DNA of 64,000 nucleotides from positions 70,373 through 134,372 of the forward strand of contig NZ_LFEE01000001.1 of assembly GCF_001039045.1 (NCBI RefSeq), read 5' to 3'. The notes below the pieces were generated by a model that did no database searches, was not told where the DNA came from, and saw nothing but the letters and a program-made list of their open reading frames with translations. A program made the position numbers and the translations under genes. This document shows, piece after piece, positions 17,787 to 26,680 of the stretch (position 1 is the first letter of the stretch; the number at the start of each line of letters is the position of its first letter). This DNA comes from Lactiplantibacillus herbarum (GTDB taxonomy: Bacteria; Bacillota; Bacilli; Lactobacillales; Lactobacillaceae).

Positions 17787-17826
17787 ACTAACTGTTTGTT
17801 AATTTAAAAACATTATTAAAATAAGC

Positions 17827-17879
17827 TCAAAAGAAAGTGAAGACTCATGCAAGTTGCATGAGTCTTCACTTTCTTTTGA
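17827..17879. terminator. Perfect 53-bp bidirectional terminator between kdgT and the IclR gene
   Basis: Arms of 26 bases are exact reverse complements around a central G at 17853 (AAAAGAAAGTGAAGACTCATG on one side, its complement on the other). A- and T-rich outer arms serve both the plus kdgT transcript and the minus iclR transcript. Confidence 0.85.
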
Positions 17880-18641
17880 CTACAATAACTGTTGAATCTG
17901 GTGCTGAGTCTCTAAAACTAAACGAATAAAGTTTCTTCGTTGATCTTCTGGTACACGATATTTCGGTGCACTGACACTGAACGCCCCGTAGATATGATTG
18001 TCGCCAACGATCGCCGCACCAATACAATAAACATCGGGCTCATTCTCTTCATCATCAACCGAAAAGCCCACACTACGAATATTTGTTACATCTGCACGCA
18101 GTTTGCTTGCTTTTACAATCGTATTTGCTGTAATCGCTTCAAAATGAGTACGGGTAATATAGGCCTTCAATTGCTCGTCAGAATATTGTGATAGCATGGC
18201 TTTCCCCATCGAAGACGAGTATAAACTCATACGACCACCAATTGTTGACTTCAACTTAATACTTGAAGGACTCTCAAGCTTTTCAACTAAAACAACATGG
18301 TCATCCTGATAAATTCCTAAATTAACTGTCTCACCAGTAGCGTCACGCAAGCGTTGCAACGGTTCATGCGTAACAGAACGAATATCAAAACTTTCAGATG
18401 CTTTTTGACCATACGTCAGAAACTGGGTTCCTAAATAATAACGACGTGACTCACTATCCCGACGCACAAATCCTAGCACTTCTAGCGTTGTCAAAATCTT
18501 TAATGTGGTTGGCGCATTGATTCCAGCTAACTGACTAATTTCATTTAACGTTGGCGCTGCCTCGCTATTTAAAATAGCATCTAAAATAGATTTAGCCTTT
18601 ATTAATACAGAACCATACAACTTTGGCTTCTCATTTTCCAT
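17880..18641 (-). CDS. IclR-family regulator, KdgR-like
   Basis: A 253-residue IclR-family protein. Residues about 10-70 are the winged HTH (LNEISQLAGINAPTTLKIL). Residues about 85-250 are the effector-binding domain (VNLGIYQDDHVVLVEKL, SSSMGKAMLSQ, VDDEENEPDVYCIGAAI). TTAGGAG precedes the ATG. It sits between kdgT and kduD, and palindromes with the GAAA-N5-TTTC spacing of enterobacterial KdgR boxes lie before both kduI and kduD. It is therefore the likely pathway repressor responding to KDG (inference). Confidence 0.85.
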   Translation of the reverse strand: MENEKPKLYGSVLIKAKSILDAILNSEAAPTLNEISQLAGINAPTTLKILTTLEVLGFVRRDSESRRYYLGTQFLTYGQKASESFDIRSVTHEPLQRLRDATGETVNLGIYQDDHVVLVEKLESPSSIKLKSTIGGRMSLYSSSMGKAMLSQYSDEQLKAYITRTHFEAITANTIVKASKLRADVTNIRSVGFSVDDEENEPDVYCIGAAIVGDNHIYGAFSVSAPKYRVPEDQRRNFIRLVLETQHQIQQLL

Positions 18642-18843
18642 CTATCATTCTCCTAAAATCACTTGATTTTCTCTTTGAAATCCCTTTTAGGCCTACGTTA
18701 TTTCCAACACAGAAATTTCTTATCCGGAAATAATTCACCATAAATTATACTGGTTAGCTTTCTGATTAACAAGGATAACAACGATTATCTCGAATGATAT
18801 ATATTTGGTACTACTTTTATTTAAATAGTACTTGCATTTTTTA

Positions 18844-18857
18844 AGTAAGCGCTTTAT
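18844..18857 (-). promoter_or_regulatory. cre-like site upstream of kduD
   Basis: Minus-strand ATAAAGCGCTTACT resembles the cre consensus. It lies 17 bases before the KdgR-box-like palindrome. Confidence 0.5.
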
Positions 18858-18873
18858 ATTAATAGTTGTAAAG

Positions 18874-18890
18874 AGGAAATCAAGTTTCCT
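18874..18890. promoter_or_regulatory. KdgR-box-like palindrome upstream of kduD
   Basis: AGGAAATCAAGTTTCCT is an inverted repeat with 6-bp arms and a 5-base centre, 36 bases before the kduD start. It shares the core GAAA-N5-TTTC with the kduI site. A weaker copy (GAAATCCCTTTTA, 18677-18689) lies before the IclR gene itself. Confidence 0.6.
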
Positions 18891-18925
18891 ATAAAGAAAT
18901 AATATAAATTAGAGGAGTGTTTTAC

Positions 18926-19741
18926 ATGGCAGATACACGCGAAGATATTTTAGCTCGTGAAAAAGATTTAGATCACTTTAATATGGACTTATACTCATTG
19001 AAGGGTAAAGTTGCCGTCGTTACCGGTGGCGATACCGGTTTAGGTCAAGCTTACAGTATTGCTTTTGCTGAAGCTGGCGCTGACATCTTTATTCCAACCT
19101 TTGGTCAAGCTGGCTGGGAAGATACTCGTAAGATGGTTGAAAAACGCGGTCGTAAAGTTGAATTTATGGACGTTGATTTGACCGAAGAAGGCATTGCTGA
19201 AAAAGTTGTTAAAAAGGCTGTTGATACATTTGGCCACATCGACATCTTAGTTAATAACGCTGGTATGATCAAACGTAACCCATTACTTGAATCTAAAGAT
19301 GCTGATTGGGACCGTGTCATTGCTATCAACTTAAGCACTGTTTACCATATGTCATTAGCTGCTGGTAAAGTTATGGCTAAACAAAAATCTGGTAAGATCA
19401 TTAACATTGGCTCAATGCTTTCATTCCAAGGTGGGAAGTTCATTCCTTCATACACTGCAAGCAAGCATGGGGTTGCCGGCTTAACTAAGTCATTTGCAAG
19501 CGAATTAGCTGAATACAACATTCAAGTTAATGCGATTGCTCCTGGCTACATCAAGACTGCTAACACTGAACCAATCCGTGAAGATGCAGCCCGTAACAAA
19601 GAAATTCTTGATCGGATTCCTGCCGGTCACTGGGGTGGGACTTACGAATTGATGGGTGTTGCCGTATTCTTAGCAAGCCCTGCATCAAATTACGTCAATG
19701 GTCATTTACTTGCAGTTGATGGTGGTTACTTAGTACGTTAA
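18926..19741 (+). CDS. kduD: 2-dehydro-3-deoxy-D-gluconate 5-dehydrogenase (KduD)
   Basis: A 271-residue short-chain dehydrogenase/reductase. VAVVTGGDTGLGQA (about residue 30) is the NAD-binding glycine motif. NNAG, the Ser in NIGSM and YTASKHG (Tyr and Lys) form the catalytic set. It reduces 2,5-diketo-3-deoxygluconate to KDG. A GTG at 18917 lies inside AGAGGAG, so ATG 18926 is the start. It is the first gene of a kduD-kdgA operon (58-base gap). Sequence and context agree with KduD; other SDR gluconate dehydrogenases are less likely. Confidence 0.9.
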   Translation: MADTREDILAREKDLDHFNMDLYSLKGKVAVVTGGDTGLGQAYSIAFAEAGADIFIPTFGQAGWEDTRKMVEKRGRKVEFMDVDLTEEGIAEKVVKKAVDTFGHIDILVNNAGMIKRNPLLESKDADWDRVIAINLSTVYHMSLAAGKVMAKQKSGKIINIGSMLSFQGGKFIPSYTASKHGVAGLTKSFASELAEYNIQVNAIAPGYIKTANTEPIREDAARNKEILDRIPAGHWGGTYELMGVAVFLASPASNYVNGHLLAVDGGYLVR

Positions 19742-19799
19742 TAATAACCAGTTATCCTAATGAGAGTTAATCTCAATTGATTACAGGAGAATGATAAAC

Positions 19800-20444
19800 A
19801 TGCAAAAAGTTGAAATTTTAAAGAATATTGAAGCAGCTGGTGTTATCGCCGTTGTTCGTGGCAATACACCAGAACAAGCAACTAAGACTTCTGAGGCCGC
19901 TATCAAGGGTGGTGTTAAAGGTATTGAATTAACCTTTACAGTGCCTCACGCTGATCAAGTTATCGCTGGCTTAAGTGAAAAATTTGCTGGCACTGACGCT
20001 GTAATTGGTGCCGGAACTGTCTTAGACACAACTACTGCGCGTCTAGCAATAATGGCCGGTGCACAATTCATCGTTGCACCAACCTTCGATCCTGACGTTG
20101 CAAGGTTGTGTAACTTGTACCAAATCCCTTACATCCCAGGTTGCATGAGCGTCACTGAAATGCAAACTGCCATGCAATACGGATCAAGCTTAGTTAAGAT
20201 GTTCCCTGGGAATACTTTAACAACTAAGATGATTGGGAATGTTAAAGCACCATTCCCACAAATTAGCATCATGCCTTCTGGTGGTGTTAACTTAGATAAC
20301 TTGGAAGACTGGTTTGCAGCAGGTGCCACCGTTGTCGGTGCTGGTGGTAATCTAGTTGGACCTGGCGATAAAGGTGATTTTGATACGGTCACTGAAAACG
20401 CTAAGAAATACATGGCTGAATTCAACCGAATTAAGACCGCTTAG
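19800..20444 (+). CDS. kdgA: 2-keto-3-deoxy-6-phosphogluconate aldolase
   Basis: A 215-residue class I aldolase. GVIAVVRG, IELTFTVP (Glu of the active site), GAGTVLD, and LVKMFPGN with the Schiff-base Lys mark the KDPG/KHG aldolase family. MPSGGVNLDN is the phosphate-binding loop. It cleaves KDPG to pyruvate and glyceraldehyde-3-phosphate, the end of the route. The ATG at 19800 follows GGAGA by 9 bases; the ATG at 19791 is too close to it. A strong terminator follows. Confidence 0.93.
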   Translation: MQKVEILKNIEAAGVIAVVRGNTPEQATKTSEAAIKGGVKGIELTFTVPHADQVIAGLSEKFAGTDAVIGAGTVLDTTTARLAIMAGAQFIVAPTFDPDVARLCNLYQIPYIPGCMSVTEMQTAMQYGSSLVKMFPGNTLTTKMIGNVKAPFPQISIMPSGGVNLDNLEDWFAAGATVVGAGGNLVGPGDKGDFDTVTENAKKYMAEFNRIKTA

Positions 20445-20498
20445 TTCTCCATTATCAGCCAATTTACATTACAAAAACCTATATATTAATTTATCTTT

Positions 20499-20533
20499 AA
20501 ACCCAACAAGGCCTCGTCAACCTTGTTGGGTTT
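20499..20533 (+). terminator. Terminator after kdgA
   Basis: AAACCCAACAAGG / CCTTGTTGGGTTT, a perfect 13-bp stem with a 9-base loop followed by TT. The rest of the 352-base gap (20534-20796) is AT-rich and holds only a cre-like site at 20732. Confidence 0.88.
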
Positions 20534-20731
20534 TTAGCATTAAATCAATTTCACATCATTTATATCAGATCTGAAATGGTAATTTTCCAATACAGCTTTT
20601 AAAGTAAACTTTTTTGGAACTATTCTAACCATTTTCAAATAATCAGGTCTAATCATAATTTGTTGGTACCAATTATCAACGCCTGCATTGGTCTAGTCCG
20701 AAACGAGGATATGTATAGTTTTATCGAGTTT

Positions 20732-20745
20732 TGAAAGGGTTTACA
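20732..20745 (+). promoter_or_regulatory. cre-like site upstream of the lone EIIC gene
   Basis: TGAAAGGGTTTACA differs from the CcpA consensus at the central C. It lies 52 bases before the chosen start. Confidence 0.5.
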
Positions 20746-20796
20746 ACGCTGTTTTTACTGAGTATTCTTAACTCATTCAGAACAGGGGGGATTCTT

Positions 20797-22035
20797 ATGC
20801 ATCGCTTTATGGAATGGCTTCAAAATACGCTTATGCCACCAATGGCTAAGATTGGTAACAACAAATACTTGGTGGCTGTCCGGAACGGACTTGTTTTAAC
20901 ACTACCTGCTATTATTAGTGGGAGTGTCTTCTTGATTCTTGGTAATATTCCAATTACCGCTTGGACCAACTTTATTAAACCGTACGCTAACATGATCAGC
21001 GTCGCGGTCAATGGCTCTTTTGGCATTATTTCATTACTAGCCGTTATCGGGATCGGCTACGAACTCTCTAAGTCATTGGAAATTGATCCATTATCCGGAG
21101 CTGGCTTAGCAACCATGGCCTTTATTATCAGCTCGTTTAACAATAAATTCGTACTTGATACATCTAATTTCGCCTCAACAGGCCTATTCACTGCTATTAT
21201 CACGGCATTTATTGCCGTTTCAATCTTTAACTTCTTCGTCAAGAAGAACATTGTTATTAAACTACCGGCAGGCGTTCCAACTGCCGTTTCAAATTCATTT
21301 GTCGCTTTGTTCCCTGGTTTTGTTATTTTACTATTATTCTGGACAGTTCGGATGCCACTACACATCGATATCAACCAAGTTGTCCAAACAATTTTCCATC
21401 CATTATTGTTCGCAATGAACACGTTACCTGGTATTCTGGTCTACACATTACTTGTCAGTCTACTATGGGTCTGTGGGATTCATGGCGACATGACCTTAGA
21501 GGGTATCGCTGATCCGATCTTCCTGCAGTTCTTAGCCGCAAACGGAACCGCATTAGCACATCATCAACCATTGCCATACGTCACGGCAGCGGGCTTCTCA
21601 AGTCTCTATGTCAACGTTGGTGGCACTGGCGCTACGATTACATTAGTTGCCTTAATGTTGTTCTCGCGCAGTAAGACCTACCGTGATTTAGGTAAAGTCG
21701 CTTTTCCAAGTGCTTTATTTGAAATCAACGAACCCGTCATCTTTGGTTTCCCAATCGTCATGAATGCTATTACGATGATTCCATTTATCGTGGTTCCTTT
21801 AGTTCTAGCTACATTATCATACCTATTCATCACGTTAGGCTGGATTTCCGCACCCGTCGCGATGGTTCCTTGGACGATGCCTCCAATCATCGGTCCATTG
21901 ATGGCAACTGGCTGGGACTGGCGTGCGGCTGTTTGGTCAGCAATTGAGCTCCTAATTGCTGGTGCGGCCTACTACCCATTCTTTAAAGTTGCTGAAAAAC
22001 AGATGGTTGCACAGGAACAAAGTACTAACGAATAA
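20797..22035 (+). CDS. PTS EIIC, lactose/cellobiose family, orphan
   Basis: A 412-residue polytopic membrane protein of the Lac/Cel EIIC family. MHRFMEWLQNTLMPPMAKIG is its typical N-terminus. WVCGIHGDMTLEGIADP and NEPVIFGFPIVMN are the conserved substrate and phosphotransfer region motifs. An upstream in-frame ATG (20731) is possible, but AGGGGGGATTCTT fits ATG 20797. No cognate IIA or IIB lies nearby, so it must use partners encoded elsewhere. The substrate is probably an oligo-beta-glucoside. It ends with its own terminator. Confidence 0.85.
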   Translation: MHRFMEWLQNTLMPPMAKIGNNKYLVAVRNGLVLTLPAIISGSVFLILGNIPITAWTNFIKPYANMISVAVNGSFGIISLLAVIGIGYELSKSLEIDPLSGAGLATMAFIISSFNNKFVLDTSNFASTGLFTAIITAFIAVSIFNFFVKKNIVIKLPAGVPTAVSNSFVALFPGFVILLLFWTVRMPLHIDINQVVQTIFHPLLFAMNTLPGILVYTLLVSLLWVCGIHGDMTLEGIADPIFLQFLAANGTALAHHQPLPYVTAAGFSSLYVNVGGTGATITLVALMLFSRSKTYRDLGKVAFPSALFEINEPVIFGFPIVMNAITMIPFIVVPLVLATLSYLFITLGWISAPVAMVPWTMPPIIGPLMATGWDWRAAVWSAIELLIAGAAYYPFFKVAEKQMVAQEQSTNE

Positions 22036-22057
22036 TCTCATCATGATTTTAAACATC

Positions 22058-22105
22058 AAAAGTGTCATGGAAAAGCCCTTAATGTGGCTGGTCCATGACA
22101 CTTTT
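22058..22105 (+). terminator. Terminator after the lone EIIC gene
   Basis: AAAAGTGTCATGG / CCATGACACTTTT stem with inner AAAGCC...GGCT pairing, followed by T residues. Confidence 0.85.
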
Positions 22106-22158
22106 TCATTTATCTAATAACTGGCTAACTCATAAACATTATTTGTTAATCAGTTAAT

Positions 22159-22938
22159 TTATTTGTATCCCGGATAGATCACAGCTACACCTAGTTTCTG
22201 CATCCACTCCAAAAACTTACTTTCGGGTTTTCTATCAGTAATAATCGTCGACCAGGCTGGAAACTTAGCCAACTGAATATAGTCAGAGTTATCCAGGCGA
22301 AACTTAGTATGGTCAGCTAATAGAATACTTTCTCTGGCGTTCTCCATCATTGCAAACTTAATATTTGCTTGCTCCATATCCGCAATGTACGCTCCGGTTT
22401 GGTCCAAGGTACTACATGACAATATTGCAAGCTGCGGTCTAAACAACGTGATATCTTGAATCGTATGGCTACCTAACACAGAATCTGAGTTTGGGCGCAA
22501 TGAACCGCCCGTAACAAAAACGTTTAGATTAGTCATTCGATTGGCAGCCACCGCAAATTGTAAATTATCAGTTATAACTTTTAAGTTCTGATGATCTGTC
22601 AAATAATTTGGCAAGTACGCTGCTGTAGTACTTGGGTCAATAAACATCGCTTGATTATCTTTTATAATTTCCTTGGCCAATAATCGACAAATAACTTTCT
22701 TTTCATCAACGTGTGTTCGGTAACGAAACGGCGATGTAAATTCGACATTGGTATCTGCTAATAGCGAAACCATTCCAAAAGTACGCTTAACTTTACCCGA
22801 TTGCTCGAGAATAATTAAGTCCCTTCTCATCGTGGAAACACTCTCACCAGTTAATTCAATTAAACGTTTAACACTAATTCGAGGATGCTTATTTAAAACT
22901 TTAAGTATGTGCAACACACGATCATCTCTATTAGTCAT
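22159..22938 (-). CDS. DeoR-family transcriptional regulator
   Basis: A 259-residue DeoR-type repressor. The N-terminal winged HTH is RVLHILKVLNKHPRISVKRL...SVSTMRRDLIILEQSGKV (residues about 5-55, quoted in part). The DeoR sensor domain follows with IFIDPSTT-like MFIDPSTTAAYLP and VFVTGGSL. The best start is ATG 22938, four bases after GGAGGG; an in-frame upstream ATG exists at 22980. It is divergent from the galactitol-type PTS genes and very likely regulates them, with a sugar phosphate as effector. The 301-base gap to that operon also holds a cre-like site. Confidence 0.85.
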   Translation of the reverse strand: MTNRDDRVLHILKVLNKHPRISVKRLIELTGESVSTMRRDLIILEQSGKVKRTFGMVSLLADTNVEFTSPFRYRTHVDEKKVICRLLAKEIIKDNQAMFIDPSTTAAYLPNYLTDHQNLKVITDNLQFAVAANRMTNLNVFVTGGSLRPNSDSVLGSHTIQDITLFRPQLAILSCSTLDQTGAYIADMEQANIKFAMMENARESILLADHTKFRLDNSDYIQLAKFPAWSTIITDRKPESKFLEWMQKLGVAVIYPGYK

Positions 22939-23205
22939 ATTACCCTCCAGGTTGAATAATTCTGAACTTTCTCTGGTCAATTTGAACGATTAAACAGAGA
23001 AAATTTGAATGAGTTTCATGTTATGTCGAATTGAATACAAAACGCCATAACGCCAACATATACTGAATATTGAAAAGGCGTTGGCTGGGTAATATGAGGT
23101 GCTTTTTAAAGAGATGTTTCACCGTTATTAACATCTTAGCATATTGCTTTTAATTAATTTATTTTTTACAACTAAGTATTCCAATGGTCAATTCCTTAGC
23201 TAAAA

Positions 23206-23219
23206 TGTATGCGCTTGCA
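23206..23219 (+). promoter_or_regulatory. cre-like site before the galactitol-type PTS operon
   Basis: TGTATGCGCTTGCA is a partial cre match 21 bases before the IIA start codon. Inverted repeat material (AACGCCAAC / GGCGTTGGC, about 23050-23085) upstream of it could be the DeoR operator. Confidence 0.5.
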
Positions 23220-23239
23220 TTAATTTAGGAGGCTTTTTT

Positions 23240-23701
23240 ATGAACTATCAAGATATGTTACAACAAGATTTAATCTTTTTAAACGTTGATGCAGAAGATC
23301 GTACTGACCTGTATCAACAAGTCGCAAATAAATTATTAACTCTAGGTTACGTTAAGGACTCATATGAATTAGCTCTGAACAACCGTGAAGATGAATTTCC
23401 AACCGGAGTAGTTAGTGACTATATGTCTATTGCCCTACCACATGCTAATCCAGAAAACATTAATAAACCCTTTGTTTGTGTCGTCACTACCAAACAGCCG
23501 GTTCAAATGCTGCAAATGGGCTATAACACTGAAGAACGTGCCGATACCTTTTTCTTTTTAGGAATTACCCATCCCGACGATCAACTAATTCTTTTGCAAA
23601 AATTTATGGCACTGATTCAAGATCAAGTATTTGTCGAAGAATTCAACAACATTTCCGATTCTATTGAAATGTTCAACTATCTAAATAAAAAGTTCAAATA
23701 G
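23240..23701 (+). CDS. PTS EIIA, fructose/galactitol (GatA) type
   Basis: A 153-residue EIIA domain of the mannitol/fructose class. The phosphorylated His is His68 in SIALPHANPENI. The mid-region FFFLGITHPDDQLILLQKF is typical of the class. TTAGGAGGC precedes the ATG. It is the first gene of an IIA-IIB-IIC-small membrane protein-aldolase operon that runs to 26622 with short gaps. It transfers phosphate from HPr to the EIIB encoded next. Confidence 0.88.
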   Translation: MNYQDMLQQDLIFLNVDAEDRTDLYQQVANKLLTLGYVKDSYELALNNREDEFPTGVVSDYMSIALPHANPENINKPFVCVVTTKQPVQMLQMGYNTEERADTFFFLGITHPDDQLILLQKFMALIQDQVFVEEFNNISDSIEMFNYLNKKFK

Positions 23702-23737
23702 GAATAAATGTTCAAACAAATTAAGGAGTGAATTATT

Positions 23738-24043
23738 ATGGCAAAAATTATTGTTGCTTGTGGAAGTGGCGTTGCATCGAGTGAGTTAGTAGTTAAGCAT
23801 ATTGTTGATTTCTTTGATGATCACAGCATTACTGGTGTGGAAGTTGAAGCTACTGACTTTAAAAAATTACCCGACATCTTAGCAAATTATGATATTTATG
23901 TCTGGATTGCACGTCCTAATGAAGAAATCCAAACCATTGTTGAAAAGAATAATATTGCATCAGTTAATGGGTTACCAATCTTTACTGGACAGAATCCTGA
24001 AATATCTTATCGCGACATTATTGCTGCATTGAAAAACATGTAA
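23738..24043 (+). CDS. PTS EIIB, galactitol (GatB) type
   Basis: A 101-residue EIIB protein. Cys8 in IIVACGSGVASSELV is the phosphorylation site of lactose/cellobiose-like folds used by GatB. Length is standard. TTAAGGAG precedes the ATG. It receives phosphate from the preceding EIIA and passes it to the incoming substrate at EIIC. Confidence 0.88.
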   Translation: MAKIIVACGSGVASSELVVKHIVDFFDDHSITGVEVEATDFKKLPDILANYDIYVWIARPNEEIQTIVEKNNIASVNGLPIFTGQNPEISYRDIIAALKNM

Positions 24044-24082
24044 TTATAAATTAGTTTCTTAATTTTTAGGAGGCATTATTTC

Positions 24083-25633
24083 ATGGACATACTAAAAACC
24101 ATCGTTAACTACATTCTAAATCTTGGTGGACCAGTTTTCGTTCCACTAATTATGTTCATTATTGCGACCATTGCAGGACTCAAACTTAGAAAATCAGTCT
24201 TAGCAGCACTGACACTAGGGGTTGCATTTAGTGGGATGACCTTAGTTGTAAATTACATGATGGATTCAATATCACCAGCTGCTAAAGCAATGTCAAAAAT
24301 CTTTCATCTTAGTCTAAACGCAATTGACGCTGGTTGGACAGGGGTTGCGGCAATCACTTGGTCCTATAAGTCAGCATTCTTATTCTTCCCATTGTTACTG
24401 GCGATTAACTTTGTAATGCTATCTTTCAAATGGACTAAGACCTTGAATGTTGATATGTGGAATGTTTGGAACAAAATCTTCACTTACGTTGTCGTTCTTT
24501 ACTTCACTCACAATGCCTTTTATGGCTTCTTAGTAGCCGGTGTTCAGATTGTACTAGAACTTAAATCTGGTGACATGTGGCAACGACATATTGAAGATCT
24601 AACTGGCATGCCTGGCGTCACTGTCCCACACCTTGTTACATTATTCGCAGTTATTCTACAACCACTCAACAAATTACTTGATTTCATTCCTGCTATGAAT
24701 CGTCCTTTTGATTCTGCAGCACTTCAAAAGAAAATTGGCGTTTTTGGTGACAACACTGCCATGGGTGCCATTATTGGGGTCTTACTTGGATTTGGTGCGG
24801 GCTATTCCGTTTCAAAATCCTTGAACTTAGCTATTCAAGCAGCTACTGCGATGACCCTATTCCCAATGATTTCAAAATTATTCATGCAAGCATTATCACC
24901 AATTGCTGACGCCATGAGCGATTTCATGAAAAAGCATTTCAATGGCCGTGAAGTATACATCGGTCTTGATTGGCCTATCCTTGCCGGCCGTAATGAATTA
25001 TGGGTTACTGTCGTTATTCTAGTACCAGTCATGTTGATTTTTGCAATGATCTTACCAGGTAACACCGTATTACCGTTTGCTGGAATTATTAATCTTTCTT
25101 TCGTAGTTGCAGCGCTATTACTGACCGGTGCTAACTTACTGCGCATGATTGTTTTAGGCATTATCACAACACCCATTTTCTTATACAGTGCAACTTACTT
25201 TGCGCCAATCATTACTAATTTAGCTAAATCTACCGGTACCGTCAAAGTTCACGCTGGTCAGCAGTTATCATGGTCTACTTTTGAAGGACCAGATTTCCGG
25301 CTCTTCTTTGCAAAAGCATTCACTGGTGAATGGTGGGCAATTGGTCTGTCAATCCTTTGGTTATTAGGATTTATCTGGCTATACATCGATCAGAGCAAAG
25401 CAAAACTGCCTAGCCAACGATATACACTCGCTGGTATGGAAACCGCAACTACTGCCAATATCCCAGTAGAGGCGTCTTCTACTAGCACAGACGATATCGA
25501 TCTTGACGATTTAGATGGCATGAATTTTGGTAGCACTTCTAAAAAAGCAGCTCAAGCTAACAAATCTACATCGCTTGAAGACTTAGATGGTATGGATTTC
25601 AGTAATTCTGCTAAGAATAATGGTAATAAATAA
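24083..25633 (+). CDS. PTS EIIC, galactitol (GatC) type, with acidic C-terminal tail
   Basis: A 516-residue membrane transporter of the GatC family. Hydrophobic helices span about residues 10-450, including GGPVFVPLIMFIIATIAGLK and GFGAGYSVSKSLNLAIQAAT (quoted in part). The length exceeds the usual 430-460 residues because of a polar C-terminal tail (about residues 455-516). That tail carries two similar acidic motifs, DLDDLDGMNF and LEDLDGMDF. The tail is cytoplasmic by prediction and its role is unknown. The stop overlaps the next ATG by one base (TAATG). Confidence 0.88.
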   Translation: MDILKTIVNYILNLGGPVFVPLIMFIIATIAGLKLRKSVLAALTLGVAFSGMTLVVNYMMDSISPAAKAMSKIFHLSLNAIDAGWTGVAAITWSYKSAFLFFPLLLAINFVMLSFKWTKTLNVDMWNVWNKIFTYVVVLYFTHNAFYGFLVAGVQIVLELKSGDMWQRHIEDLTGMPGVTVPHLVTLFAVILQPLNKLLDFIPAMNRPFDSAALQKKIGVFGDNTAMGAIIGVLLGFGAGYSVSKSLNLAIQAATAMTLFPMISKLFMQALSPIADAMSDFMKKHFNGREVYIGLDWPILAGRNELWVTVVILVPVMLIFAMILPGNTVLPFAGIINLSFVVAALLLTGANLLRMIVLGIITTPIFLYSATYFAPIITNLAKSTGTVKVHAGQQLSWSTFEGPDFRLFFAKAFTGEWWAIGLSILWLLGFIWLYIDQSKAKLPSQRYTLAGMETATTANIPVEASSTSTDDIDLDDLDGMNFGSTSKKAAQANKSTSLEDLDGMDFSNSAKNNGNK

Positions 25634-25881
25634 TGAAAAAAACAACTCATATGAGCATTCAGAAAGTAGTTTGGTCACTATTACTTTTCGTTGACGTTCT
25701 ACTCTTCATCGAAGCTCTTAGCACTAATAATATTGGAGCCTGTTTACTTGTAATGGTTTTGAGTGAAATAATTTACTTTAAAGGAAATCGTTATTTATTC
25801 GGTGAATTTGATGCTAAACGAAAAGCAAAGTATGAAGAACGTAAAAAAAACTACCTTCAGCAACGTGCAAATACCAAATAA
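25633..25881 (+). CDS. Small membrane protein of unknown function in the PTS operon
   Basis: An 82-residue protein with two hydrophobic segments (about residues 10-28 and 34-50) and a highly basic C-terminus (AKRKAKYEERKKNYLQQRANTK region). I do not recognise a family. It is translationally coupled to the EIIC gene by TAATG and is followed 18 bases later by the aldolase. It may assist or anchor the transporter, or pair with the acidic EIIC tail, but this is inference from gene order and charge only. Confidence 0.65.
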   Translation: MKKTTHMSIQKVVWSLLLFVDVLLFIEALSTNNIGACLLVMVLSEIIYFKGNRYLFGEFDAKRKAKYEERKKNYLQQRANTK

Positions 25882-25899
25882 ACGATTGGAGTTAATCTT

Positions 25900-26622
25900 A
25901 TGACAGAAGAATATGTTTTTGAACCTGAACGCCGTGACTTAGCCATGGTTGCTCGCGAAATGTTTAATCGTAAAAATACTAATGTTGCTGGCGGGAATAT
26001 CTCAGTAAAGATTACTGCCAAGGAAAATATTGATTTCGGTACTGTTCACATTGAAAAAGGCCATGACTACATTATCATGACACCAACCTTCATGTCCGAA
26101 GCCTGGTTTGGCAAACTCGCTGGGTCACAAATTTTAGTTGTTGATCTAGCTACTGGCCAACAAATCGATGGTGTTGGCCGGTTGACTCGCGAAATTAATA
26201 TGCATATTGGTGCCTATGAGGCTAATCCTAAAATCAAAGTAGTCTACCATTCACACGCTGAGGAGTCTATGTTTTGGGCAACGCTTGGTCAAGATATGCC
26301 TAATGTCACTGAGATCACTGCCGTAAACCAAAATTTGGGTAAAATTAAATGTCTCCCTTACAAAGAAGCTTGCTCAAAAGAACTAGCCGATCAAGTTCAT
26401 GAGAGTCTAGTAGCATTAGGCGATAATGCTTTGGAGAATATTTTCTTACTTAATAGTCACGGCGTCCTAATTACTTGTACTGATCTCCACGAGGCAACTC
26501 GGATCCTAGAAACCGTTGAATGGAATGCCAAAATTGCTTATCAAGAAACAATCTTTAAATCATTAGGATTAATTAATCAGTATCAGTCATGTGGCAAAGA
26601 TACTTCTGCTTTTTTAGAATAG
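25900..26622 (+). CDS. Class II (zinc) aldolase, fuculose/ribulose-phosphate aldolase family
   Basis: A 240-residue aldolase_II-family protein. GGNISVK (about residue 31) is the phosphate-binding start. YHSHAEES supplies two zinc His ligands, and LNSHGV the third. TREINMH includes the catalytic-region Glu. Members cleave L-fuculose-1-P, L-rhamnulose-1-P or ribulose/xylulose phosphates. As the last gene of a galactitol-type PTS operon it should act on the ketose phosphate formed from the imported sugar or alcohol. The exact substrate is unknown. It ends at a strong terminator. Confidence 0.83.
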   Translation: MTEEYVFEPERRDLAMVAREMFNRKNTNVAGGNISVKITAKENIDFGTVHIEKGHDYIIMTPTFMSEAWFGKLAGSQILVVDLATGQQIDGVGRLTREINMHIGAYEANPKIKVVYHSHAEESMFWATLGQDMPNVTEITAVNQNLGKIKCLPYKEACSKELADQVHESLVALGDNALENIFLLNSHGVLITCTDLHEATRILETVEWNAKIAYQETIFKSLGLINQYQSCGKDTSAFLE

Positions 26623-26680
26623 AAATAGCACGGTAAATGGATATAAACCATCATTTACCTCATACAGTTAGATACTAATC

